A DNA stretch of 64,000 nt from an uncultured Bacteroidales bacterium (lineage in GTDB: Bacteria > Bacteroidota > Bacteroidia > Bacteroidales > UBA932). Positions 25,489 to 34,821 of the stretch are shown here, piece by piece (position 1 is the first letter of the stretch; the number at the start of each line of letters is the position of its first letter). The stretch is taken from contig CAMJBH010000003.1 of the NCBI GenBank assembly GCA_946403855.1, positions 1 to 64,000 of the forward strand, written 5' to 3'. The notes under the pieces were generated by a model. It did not search any database, was not told where the DNA came from, and saw nothing but the letters and a program-made list of their open reading frames with translations. Position numbers and translations under genes: made by a program.

Positions 25489-28400
25489 ATGAACGAAAAG
25501 TTAGCTATCGCGGTCCTGGCCGCCGCAACCATCCTCGCAGGATGCAACAAAGAAACTCCTGAACAGACCACAATCCCGGGAGAAGAAATCAAAACAGTAC
25601 TCTCAGCCACCCTCCAGCCCCTCTCCAAAACCGAAATCGACGGAGTGAAAGTCAGCTGGACCGAGGGCGATGCAATCACCGTAGACGGCGTTGCTTCCGC
25701 CGCCCTCACCCAGGGTGGACAGAAAGCCGAGTTCAGCTTCACCGAGGAACTCACTGCCCCTTTCAACGCAGTGTACCCGGCATCGCTCTACAAAGACGCT
25801 TCTACCATAACCCTTCCGCAGACATGGGAAGCAGGAAACACCCCCACTCCCCTTCTGGCCTACAGCGCCGCTGAAAAATCGCTCAGCTTCCATCCCGCAA
25901 CCGCCCTGCTCAAACTACAGGTAAGCGGCAACGGAGAAACCCTGACCAGCGTGACTGTCACCGCCCTGGGCGAGCAGATACTGAGCGGCGACTTTAGCGC
26001 CGACTACACTGCACAAACCATAGCGCCCATTTCCGGCAGCGCCGAAGTCACCGTCCAGAGCGGAGCAACACTCGGCGCAGATCCCGTAACAATTTACGTT
26101 CCCATCCCTGCCGGAGAATACCCCGAGGGCCTTCAAATAGACTTTAACACCGAGGGCGGTTCTATGCGCAAGAACCTGAGCGCCAGAACCTTCACCGCCG
26201 GCACAATGAGAACCATGCCGGCCGTCAGCCTGTCCGGAGCCAAGGGCATCATGTCCGCTGCAGACTTCTTGGCTTTCGCCGCCGCGGTCAACGCCGGCGA
26301 ATCCACCGAGCCTTGGGAGAATGCCGAAGGCGTGGTGAACCTGCTTGCAGACATCGACTTCACCGGCGTCAGCGACTGGACTCCCGTAGGCAACGCCACG
26401 GCCCCCTGGACTTCATACAACCCCCAGGTCACCGACGGTCACCCGTTTACCGGCAAATTCGAAGGCAACGCCCATCATATCAAGAATCTCAAACTCGTTT
26501 GCAACGAGACTACGGCCGGCAAGCACTTCGGCTTGTTCGGATACATCGGCCCCAACGCCCTGGTACAGAACTTCGTAATCGAAGACAACTGTTCCCTCAC
26601 CGTCAATTCCTCTGCATTCATCAGCGCAGGAATGATTGCCGGCGTGGTCTATGACGCACAGGTGCGCGACATCACAAGCTACGCCACGCTTACCTACAGC
26701 GGCAGCGCCACCGGAGCCCTCCACATGGCACTCATCGGCGGTATGTACGCCAAGAATGTCGGATCCATCATCGACAGCGTACACAACAGGGGCAAAATTA
26801 CGGCCACCAACACCGCCAACCTCAATAACGGAGCCACCGGCATCCACATTGCCGGAATAGTGGGCTTCGCCAATGCCCCTTCCGGGAACGCCAAGCGCAA
26901 CGTCATTTCCGACTGCAACAACTTCGGAGACATCGACTCGCAAGCCGGCAGGACCTCCGGAATCGTAGCCGCCGTCAACTCCTGCACCGACATCATCGGC
27001 TGCGAGAATCACGGCAACCAGCTCAACAGCATGCCGTCTGAGGGCGCTGCGCGCCTCGGCAACATAACCTGCATCGCCGCAAACGGCTCCACCCTTACCC
27101 GCTGCAAGAACTACGGCAACCTGGTCTCCACGACCGCCGGACGCGTTGGCGGCCTGGTCTGCCTTCCCAACACCGACAACGTAACATACTCGCAGTGCGA
27201 GAATTACGGCGAGATCATATCGGACAGCGAGTACCGCGGAGTATTCTTCGCATACAACAACAAAAAGTCCAAGTGGGACAGCTGCCACGCCTCCGGCAAA
27301 GTCGGAACATACAATGGCGGCACCTACACATATGACATCTACCCGGAGAGCACCAAAGTAAAGTACCTGGGCGTTGACAGCGGCGCAGGCAGCTTTAACA
27401 ACATAACCTATGACATCGCTACCGGCGACGAGCCTGTCATCAACGACCTTGACGTCGAAGCCGACTTCCGCCTATTTTTCATAGGTAACAGCTTCACCAA
27501 AGACGCCGTAGAGCACCTGCCCGGCATACTTGCCGCAGCGGGGCTGGACAAGATACAGATGGTCCACATGCACTACGGAGGCCGCACAATTCCCGAATAC
27601 AACGACGGCTGGTCCACCGCCAGCGACTACAACTGCTACGTCTGCAACCCCGGCGAAACCGGATGGACTACCCTTAAGGGTTACACCCTGGCTCAGATTG
27701 CCACCGCCAACCCTTACGACATAGTCACCGTCCAGGAGCACACCGGACGCCTGCTTGCATGGGGCTGGACAGACACAGAAAAGGCAGCAGTCGAAGGGAT
27801 CGTGGCCAAAATAAAGGAGGCACAGACTTCCGTAAGCGGCTCACCCAAGCTGTACTACATACTGTCACAGGCCTATTTCAACATGTCAAAGGCCCAGAAC
27901 GTCACCAAGCCTTTCACCAACCAGGCTGAAATGTGGGAGATTATCTCCGCACAGGCCAAGACAGCCGTAGAGACCTGCGGCTTCGACGGCGTGATCTCCA
28001 CCGGAGCCATGCTGCAGAACCTGCGTTCCTCTGCCATCAACAACTCCATGGACCTCACCCGCGACGGCTATCACATGGACTACGGAATAGCCCGCTACGG
28101 CGCGTCCTGCACGGTTTTCGAGACTGTGATAGGTCCTTTCAACGGCAACGTCAAGCTTGACGGCAACACCTACCGATACAACGTTTCCTCCACCACCGAC
28201 GGCAGCTACTCCACACCTGTCACCGACAAGAATGCTCCGGTGGCCCTGCAGGCCGCCCGCTACGCCATTGCCAGCCCCTACGCAGTCACCGACATGACAG
28301 GCATTGGCGCGGACGATCCGGAGGCGGCAGAAAAAATCAGCATCTCCAACGCCGAGGAGCTCCTGGCATTCGCCCAGAGAGTCAACAGCGGAGACGAAGC

Positions 28401-29568
28401 TGCAGCCAAGGCAGAAGTCACCCTGACAGCCGACATCGACTGCTCCGGCATAAGCAACTGGACACCGATTGCAAACTGCACGATGACCAAATTCGAGCAT
28501 ACAAACCTCACCACCAGCGGAACGCTCTTCACCGGAGTTTTTGACGGAGCGAACCATTCCATAAAGAATCTGCACATGTCTTTCAATCCGACTGCAGGCG
28601 GCGGCACATGGGGATTCTTCGGAGGCATAGGTGACGGGGCCGTCGTCAAGGACCTCACCTTCGACAGCAGCTGCTCGCTTACGATTTCTACCAGCAAATC
28701 CGGCGCCTTCGGCATGCTCGCTGGACTGGTGATGGGCGCAAGCATAAGCAACGTTAAGAACTATGCACCGTTAAGCGGAGGCGGCACCTCCGGCCTTGCC
28801 AACAACAGCGCAGCGGGACGCTTCACTGTGGGAGCGCTGATCGGCGACGTGCACCCCGCCACAGTGGCGGCCACACTTGACGGCCTCTACAATGCCGGAG
28901 CGCTCGGCACCAGCGAAGTTCCCTTCTCGAAAGGCGGCAACAATGGTAACGGAGCCAACGGCACTCACCTGGGAGGCATAGCCGGATTCGCCAGCAACAC
29001 AGGAGGCAGCGCCACGGTAACTTTCACCGGATGCGTCAATGACGGAGCCATCTTCAGCACTGTCGGCCGCACTTCAGGCATAGTTGCGGCAGCAAACCGC
29101 TATACTATTCTTAAAAATTGCACCAACAACGGAGACCAGATGCATACCGGCACCGGAGCCGCCTTCCGTTTGGGCAACATTACCTGCATAGCCGGAGCCG
29201 CATGCGTTCTGGACGGATGCGTCAACCGCGGCGACCTCATAGCCTCTGGCACCAGCACTGTGGGCGGAGTGGTTTGCCTGGTGAACGCCAATGACGTAGA
29301 GGTCAAGAACTGTTCCAGCATAGGTGCCCTCATATCCTCCAACTCTGTTGTCATCGGAGGGCCCCAGGATTACAACGGCGTGCTCTTCGGCCGCTGCGTT
29401 CAGAAGAATGCAATATTCAGCAACTGCTCGGTAAGCGGAAGCATAGGCATCACCAGCACTGGCGAGAAGGTGACGCTCACTGCGGAGAACTACTTCCAGT
29501 ATGCCGGACAACCATACACTGAGAACGACACAATGAATGCAGAAAACATAAAGTTTTACAGTGAATAA
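25489..29568 (+). CDS. Surface lipoprotein: fimbrillin-like, GLUG, DUF4886, GLUG
   Basis: A 1359-residue lipoprotein with signal MNEKLAIAVLAAATILAGC. Order of parts: fimbrillin-like N-terminus (about 20-255; KTEIDGVKVSWTEGDAITV), first GLUG block (about 260-640), DUF4886 domain (about 655-885), second GLUG block (about 945-1350). DUF4886 is an SGNH-hydrolase relative; LFFIGNSFTKDAV carries the nucleophile Ser and RDGYHMDYGIARY the His region. The enzyme core is inserted between two repeat blocks. ATG 25489 is chosen for the signal peptide; ATG 25468 overlaps sORF2. The N-terminus is closely related to that of the 39012 protein. Confidence 0.9.
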   Translation: MNEKLAIAVLAAATILAGCNKETPEQTTIPGEEIKTVLSATLQPLSKTEIDGVKVSWTEGDAITVDGVASAALTQGGQKAEFSFTEELTAPFNAVYPASLYKDASTITLPQTWEAGNTPTPLLAYSAAEKSLSFHPATALLKLQVSGNGETLTSVTVTALGEQILSGDFSADYTAQTIAPISGSAEVTVQSGATLGADPVTIYVPIPAGEYPEGLQIDFNTEGGSMRKNLSARTFTAGTMRTMPAVSLSGAKGIMSAADFLAFAAAVNAGESTEPWENAEGVVNLLADIDFTGVSDWTPVGNATAPWTSYNPQVTDGHPFTGKFEGNAHHIKNLKLVCNETTAGKHFGLFGYIGPNALVQNFVIEDNCSLTVNSSAFISAGMIAGVVYDAQVRDITSYATLTYSGSATGALHMALIGGMYAKNVGSIIDSVHNRGKITATNTANLNNGATGIHIAGIVGFANAPSGNAKRNVISDCNNFGDIDSQAGRTSGIVAAVNSCTDIIGCENHGNQLNSMPSEGAARLGNITCIAANGSTLTRCKNYGNLVSTTAGRVGGLVCLPNTDNVTYSQCENYGEIISDSEYRGVFFAYNNKKSKWDSCHASGKVGTYNGGTYTYDIYPESTKVKYLGVDSGAGSFNNITYDIATGDEPVINDLDVEADFRLFFIGNSFTKDAVEHLPGILAAAGLDKIQMVHMHYGGRTIPEYNDGWSTASDYNCYVCNPGETGWTTLKGYTLAQIATANPYDIVTVQEHTGRLLAWGWTDTEKAAVEGIVAKIKEAQTSVSGSPKLYYILSQAYFNMSKAQNVTKPFTNQAEMWEIISAQAKTAVETCGFDGVISTGAMLQNLRSSAINNSMDLTRDGYHMDYGIARYGASCTVFETVIGPFNGNVKLDGNTYRYNVSSTTDGSYSTPVTDKNAPVALQAARYAIASPYAVTDMTGIGADDPEAAEKISISNAEELLAFAQRVNSGDEAAAKAEVTLTADIDCSGISNWTPIANCTMTKFEHTNLTTSGTLFTGVFDGANHSIKNLHMSFNPTAGGGTWGFFGGIGDGAVVKDLTFDSSCSLTISTSKSGAFGMLAGLVMGASISNVKNYAPLSGGGTSGLANNSAAGRFTVGALIGDVHPATVAATLDGLYNAGALGTSEVPFSKGGNNGNGANGTHLGGIAGFASNTGGSATVTFTGCVNDGAIFSTVGRTSGIVAAANRYTILKNCTNNGDQMHTGTGAAFRLGNITCIAGAACVLDGCVNRGDLIASGTSTVGGVVCLVNANDVEVKNCSSIGALISSNSVVIGGPQDYNGVLFGRCVQKNAIFSNCSVSGSIGITSTGEKVTLTAENYFQYAGQPYTENDTMNAENIKFYSE

Positions 29569-29665
29569 CCCTTCCGCGCCGACAAATAATCACGCTTTAC
29601 GGATAATTCGTCACGCGACAATGAGTAAATTCGCACATTAAAAATTATAACCAATCCACAACGTA
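29569..29665. other. Short gap before susC
   Basis: No hairpin terminator is seen. A weak -7-like TAAATTCG at 29626-29633 lacks a good -33, so susC may be read mainly from the upstream promoter. Confidence 0.4.
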
Positions 29666-32600
29666 ATGAAAAAAATTTTCATCCTGCTGGCACTGCTGCT
29701 GCCGCCCTTCTTCTGGGCATCGGCACAGACGCCGGCTTCCGTCTCCGGAACCGTCACCGACAGGAACGGAGAGCCCCTCGCAGGGGCATCCCTTGTCGAT
29801 AACAACGGAAAATATGCCCTGACAGACAGCGAAGGAGCATTTACCCTCAGCGGGGTATCTTTACCTGCAACCGTAACCATCTCTTTCCTTGGATTTGACG
29901 ACAAGGTGATAACCATCACCGGCAATGAGCCCAAGCCCTATGTCATCGTCATGGATACCGAGAACACCGTACTCGACGAGATTGTCGTCGTGGGTTACGG
30001 CACTCAGAAAAAAGTCAACCTCACCGGTGCTGTGGGCGTGATCGACGGCAAAGACCTCAACGCCCGCCCCGTCACCAACACCGCCATGGCCCTCCAGGGT
30101 GCCGATCCTTCGCTGGTTCTCACCCAGACATCCGGATCGCTCGACGGAACCAACTACAGCCTCAACATCCGCGGTAAACTCTCGCTCAACGACGGCTCTC
30201 CCCTGGTTCTGGTGGACGGAATCGAAGGTTCCCTCACCCAGGTTAACCCCAACGATATCGAGAGCGTATCCGTCCTAAAGGATGCATCCGCCTGTGCCAT
30301 CTACGGAGCCAAAGCTTCCGCCGGTGTGATTCTCATCACCACCAAGAGCGGCCAGAGCGGAGAAGCCAAGGTCACCTACAACGGACGCGTCAGCCTGTCT
30401 CAGAACACCACCAAGACAGATTTCATCACCGACGGCTACGACTATGTGACCCTTTGCAACAGCTTCTACCAGACCTGGCTCGGACATGGCGCTTTCACCT
30501 ACTCCGACGAACAGATGGCCATGCTTCAGGAGCGCCACGGCGACGTGACCGAGAATCCTTCCCGTCCCTGGGTCATTCCCGATTCAACCGGCCAGTACAC
30601 ATACGTTTACCTCGGCAACTTCGACTGGTATGACTTCGTTTTCAAGCGCACCCGTCCCGAAACCGAGCACAACCTCACAGTAAACGGCGGATCCGACAGA
30701 GTCAAATATTATGTTTCCGCCCGCTACCTCTACCGTGAGGGTGTTTTCAACGGCAATGCTGCCGACAAACTCAACAATATTTCCCTCCGCGGAAAAGTTG
30801 ACGCTAAGATGAACTCCTGGCTCGATTTCTCCACCAACATCAGCTTGCTCCACTCCGACTACGACTGGGGCGGATTCTGGGAAATGGACGGCTCCACAGG
30901 CAACGTGGGTACAGGTATTACCTGGAACATCACCCAGAACGTGAGCCCGACCTACGTTCCTTTCAACCCCGACGGAACCATCAACATGGTGCCCGCTTAC
31001 ATGGCCGATGCAAAATCTCCTCTGATGAGCGGCCGCGCAGGTGCATTCCTTGCCGACGTCAACCACAACAGGAACAGCAACAACTACTGGACCTGGACCA
31101 ACCGCCTCACAGCGCACATTGCCAAGTGGCTCGACTTCAGCGTCGATTATTCCTACCGCCGCAGGGACCGTCAGGCCGGATACCGCAGCAATCCCACTCC
31201 TAACTGCTACGACAACGCCAACAAGAGGATGTACGCAGGCAACGGCCTCACCGGAGGTTTCTTCTCCAACGGCTCCGTGTACGACTTCTATCAGGAGTAC
31301 AACTATTACCAGAACGGCAACGTGGCCAACGCATGGTTCAATTTCCACAACACTTTCGGAAAGAACCACAACGTGTCCGCCACCCTTGGTGCCAACTACG
31401 ACGACTACTACGGCAGGAGCTTGACCATCAAGCAGAAGGGTTCGCTTAGCGACAAACTCGCCTACATCAATCTGGCCGAGGCCGAACTGATTGAGAAAGC
31501 TTCCGGCAGCGTTTCCGCCTACCGTACCCTTGGATTCTTCGGCCGTCTCAACTACGACTACGCCGGACGCTACCTCTTCGAGGTTTCCGGACGCTACGAC
31601 GGCAGCTCCCGTTTCCCCAAGGGACACCGCTGGGCTTTCTTCCCTTCCTTCTCCGCCGGTTGGCGAGTATCCGAGGAGCCTTTCTGGACCAACATCAAGC
31701 CTATCGTGGGCAACTTCAAGATCAGAGCTTCTTTCGGAACCCTCGGAAACCAGCAGGTTGACAACTACTACTATTGGGACAAGATCAGCACCGGCACCAT
31801 TAGCGGATACACCTTCGACGGACTCAACAAGGCTTCTTACGCCAACGCCAGCGCTCCTAAGTCCAGCAACCTTACCTGGGAGACAGTTGTTTCCAAGAAC
31901 CTCGGCTTCGACCTGGGCTTCTTCCGCAACAGGCTCAATGTCACCGCCGACTTCTACATTCGCGACACCAAGAACATGCTGACCAAGGCCATGACCCTGC
32001 CTTCCGCCTACGGCGAAGAAGCGCCCAAGGAGAATGCAGCCGACCTTCAGACTCGCGGTTACGAACTCTCAATAGGCTGGAAAGACACTTTCAAACTGGC
32101 CGGCAAGCCCTTCTATTATGGAGTCAGCGCATCCCTGGGCGACTTCCGCACCTGGATCACCCGCTTCGACAACCCCGACATGGTTCTCTCCGATAACTAT
32201 GTCGGCAAGGAACTCGGATCCATCTGGGGATATGTGACCGACGGAGTTTTCGCTACCGACGAGGAAGCTGCAGAATACGAAGCCAAGATCAACTCCAGCA
32301 ACGTCAATAAGGGCATCTTCGGTGCCGTCGCACCCTACAACCACCTTATGGCTGGTGATATCAAATATGTCGATGTAAAGGAAGACAATGCCATCAACAC
32401 CGGTGCCAACACCCTCAGCGATCCGGGCGACCGCAAAATCATAGGTAACAGCCGCCCCCGCTACAATTACGCATTCAAGGGTGACCTTAGCTGGAACGGC
32501 TTCGACCTGAGCGTCTTCTTCCAGGGCGTCGGCAAGATGGACTGGATGCCTAACTATAACTGCCTCTATTTCTGGGGCCCTTACAGCTACCAGAGGCCTA

Positions 32601-32974
32601 CTTTCATTCCCAAGGACTTCCTGGATAAGTGCTGGTCAGACGCCCCCGGTGCCGACAACAGCCATGCATATTACCCCAGGCAGAGAGGCCGCATCGCAGC
32701 GAGCGGCAACCTCGTGACTTCGGATTACTACCTCCTCAGCGCAGCCTATCTGCGTCTGAAGAACCTCACCATAGGATACACCCTTCCTCTGCCCAAGAAC
32801 AAGGTTATAGACAAAGCCCGCTTCTACTTCTCCGGCGAGAACCTCTTCTACTGGTCTCCCATGAAGAAAGTCACCAAGTATGTTGACCCCGAAGTTGCAA
32901 CTACCGGGATCAGCGAGGATATCGTCTATCCTTATTCAAAGACCTTCTCGTTTGGTGTTGACATAACCTTCTAA
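29666..32974 (+). CDS. SusC/RagA-family TonB-linked outer-membrane transporter
   Basis: A 1102-residue protein with a signal peptide (MKKIFILLALLLPPFFWASA), a carboxypeptidase-regulatory-like domain (about 25-95, VSGTVTDRNGEPLAGASL), a TonB-box-like segment and plug (DEIVVVGYGTQKKVNLTGAV; SVLKDASACAIYGAKASAGVI), and a 22-strand barrel ending in SFGVDITF. It forms the import channel with the SusD partner that starts 4 nt after its stop. The cargo is not readable; the neighbouring enzymes suggest a phosphodiester- or ester-bearing polymer. Confidence 0.96.
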   Translation: MKKIFILLALLLPPFFWASAQTPASVSGTVTDRNGEPLAGASLVDNNGKYALTDSEGAFTLSGVSLPATVTISFLGFDDKVITITGNEPKPYVIVMDTENTVLDEIVVVGYGTQKKVNLTGAVGVIDGKDLNARPVTNTAMALQGADPSLVLTQTSGSLDGTNYSLNIRGKLSLNDGSPLVLVDGIEGSLTQVNPNDIESVSVLKDASACAIYGAKASAGVILITTKSGQSGEAKVTYNGRVSLSQNTTKTDFITDGYDYVTLCNSFYQTWLGHGAFTYSDEQMAMLQERHGDVTENPSRPWVIPDSTGQYTYVYLGNFDWYDFVFKRTRPETEHNLTVNGGSDRVKYYVSARYLYREGVFNGNAADKLNNISLRGKVDAKMNSWLDFSTNISLLHSDYDWGGFWEMDGSTGNVGTGITWNITQNVSPTYVPFNPDGTINMVPAYMADAKSPLMSGRAGAFLADVNHNRNSNNYWTWTNRLTAHIAKWLDFSVDYSYRRRDRQAGYRSNPTPNCYDNANKRMYAGNGLTGGFFSNGSVYDFYQEYNYYQNGNVANAWFNFHNTFGKNHNVSATLGANYDDYYGRSLTIKQKGSLSDKLAYINLAEAELIEKASGSVSAYRTLGFFGRLNYDYAGRYLFEVSGRYDGSSRFPKGHRWAFFPSFSAGWRVSEEPFWTNIKPIVGNFKIRASFGTLGNQQVDNYYYWDKISTGTISGYTFDGLNKASYANASAPKSSNLTWETVVSKNLGFDLGFFRNRLNVTADFYIRDTKNMLTKAMTLPSAYGEEAPKENAADLQTRGYELSIGWKDTFKLAGKPFYYGVSASLGDFRTWITRFDNPDMVLSDNYVGKELGSIWGYVTDGVFATDEEAAEYEAKINSSNVNKGIFGAVAPYNHLMAGDIKYVDVKEDNAINTGANTLSDPGDRKIIGNSRPRYNYAFKGDLSWNGFDLSVFFQGVGKMDWMPNYNCLYFWGPYSYQRPTFIPKDFLDKCWSDAPGADNSHAYYPRQRGRIAASGNLVTSDYYLLSAAYLRLKNLTIGYTLPLPKNKVIDKARFYFSGENLFYWSPMKKVTKYVDPEVATTGISEDIVYPYSKTFSFGVDITF

Positions 32975-32978
32975 TGAT

Positions 32979-34817
32979 ATGAAAAAGATATTTACTTTCA
33001 TCTCCATATTGGCAGCGGCTTTTACACTGAGTTCCTGCGAAGATTTCCTCACCAAGGCTCCGGAGACTTACCTTTCTCCCGACACCTTCTTCTCTACAAG
33101 TGAGGAACTTGACATGTGGGCCAACAAGTTCTACACCGATCTGCTTCCCGCAGCGGACGATCTCGCCGAGCTCAACGCCGACGACCAGGTCTCCGCTTCT
33201 TCCCTCACCGCCATCCAGAAGGGAACCCGCACTCCTACCTCCACACCGTGGAGCCTCGACATGTGGAAGGCTCTCCGCCGCGTGAACTACATGCTCGAAA
33301 ACAACAAGTGCCCCGACGAATCTACCAAGAAGATGTACGACGGCGTATGTTACTTCTTCCGCGCATGGTTCTACTATCAGAGAGTCCGCGTATTCGGAGA
33401 CATTCCCTGGTATGACCATGTGGTCGGTTCTGCCGATTCACTCGACCTCAAGAAGCCCCGCGACCCTCGCGGCTACGTGATGCTCAAAGCTATACAGGAC
33501 CTCGACAAGGCCTACGAGCTGCTTCCGGCAAAATGGTCCAGCGACGCTGTTTACCACGTGTCCAAGGACGCCGCCCTGGCTCTCAAATCCCGTATCGCCC
33601 TGTTCGAAGGCACCTTCCGCAAGTATCACGCAGGCACTGAGTACGTTCCCAACGACACTGAGACCTACGAAGGTGTGACCATTTCTTCAGAGTGGTTCCT
33701 CCGTCAGGCAGCCGACGCTGCTGGCAAGATGCTGGGTACCCGCAAGCTCTACACCGGAAACACTCTCAAGCTCGCTCCCAAGGCTGTCAACGCCTCATAC
33801 CGTGAGTACTTTGTACTCGAGGACGCCGAGACCGACGAAACCATACTCGCACGCCGCTACAACGTGGATCTTCTCATCCGCCACGGCATCCAGTTCGACT
33901 TCGCCAACCAGAGGCGCAGCGCCAGCGCCCGCTTTGTGAATCACTATCTGCAGAGCGACGGCACCCCTATCCAGGAGCGCAGCGGCTGGGAGACCCTGTC
34001 CTACTATGATGTGTTCCAGAACCGCGATCCCCGTATGGCTCAGACCCTCCACGGTCCTTCGTACGTAGCTGTGGGCGGAAACGGACACGAAATGCTCGAC
34101 TTCAGCAAGCGTACCTTCAACGGATACCGCATCATCAAGTTCATTTCCGATGATACCCACGAGACTGCCACCACCTCCACCACCGACTTCCCTCTCTTCA
34201 GGTATGCCGAGGTGCTTCTCAACTATGCTGAGGCCAAGGCCGAACTCGGTGAGCTCACCGCTGATGATATCGACAAGACTATCAATGTGATCCGCGCCCG
34301 CGTGGGCATGCCCAAAATGACTGCTGTCCCCACCGTGGAAGATCCTCTCATGGCACAGTACTATCCCAATGCTAAGGGAGCACAGAAGGCAGCAATCCTC
34401 GAGGTTCGCCGCGAGCGCACCGTAGAGCTCTTCTGCGAAGGCCTCAGGCAATGGGACCTCCTGCGCTGGGGCGAGGGTAAGTGGCTCACTCCCAAGGCAA
34501 ACGGAGGCATTAAGGGAATCTACATTCCCGCTCTTGGAGAATATGACCTCGACGGCGACGGTACCATCGACGCCCTGTTCTACACCGGCACCAAGCCCAA
34601 GACCACTGCCCCTTCTGCCAACCATGTGCAGATCGGAGGAAGCGTTACCCTCTCCGAGGGCGACAAGGGCTACCTTACATACTACGCTGCCGAAGATTAC
34701 GACTGGGTCGAAACCAGAGATTACCTCTGGCCCGTCCCCGCAGAGCAGCGCACCCTCACCCACGGTTCCCTCACCCAGAACCCCGGCTGGGAAGACGGTG
34801 TAGTGTTCAACAACTAA
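32979..34817 (+). CDS. SusD/RagB-family substrate-binding lipoprotein
   Basis: A 612-residue lipoprotein with lipobox LSSC followed by EDFLTKAPETYLSPDTFF, the standard SusD opening. Helical TPR-like pairs and the late ERTVELFCEGLRQWDLLRWGEGKW motif are typical. It caps the SusC barrel on the cell surface and captures ligand. It is 4 nt after susC and 4 nt before the phosphodiester glycosidase gene, within one unit. Confidence 0.96.
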   Translation: MKKIFTFISILAAAFTLSSCEDFLTKAPETYLSPDTFFSTSEELDMWANKFYTDLLPAADDLAELNADDQVSASSLTAIQKGTRTPTSTPWSLDMWKALRRVNYMLENNKCPDESTKKMYDGVCYFFRAWFYYQRVRVFGDIPWYDHVVGSADSLDLKKPRDPRGYVMLKAIQDLDKAYELLPAKWSSDAVYHVSKDAALALKSRIALFEGTFRKYHAGTEYVPNDTETYEGVTISSEWFLRQAADAAGKMLGTRKLYTGNTLKLAPKAVNASYREYFVLEDAETDETILARRYNVDLLIRHGIQFDFANQRRSASARFVNHYLQSDGTPIQERSGWETLSYYDVFQNRDPRMAQTLHGPSYVAVGGNGHEMLDFSKRTFNGYRIIKFISDDTHETATTSTTDFPLFRYAEVLLNYAEAKAELGELTADDIDKTINVIRARVGMPKMTAVPTVEDPLMAQYYPNAKGAQKAAILEVRRERTVELFCEGLRQWDLLRWGEGKWLTPKANGGIKGIYIPALGEYDLDGDGTIDALFYTGTKPKTTAPSANHVQIGGSVTLSEGDKGYLTYYAAEDYDWVETRDYLWPVPAEQRTLTHGSLTQNPGWEDGVVFNN

Positions 34818-34821
34818 TGTA

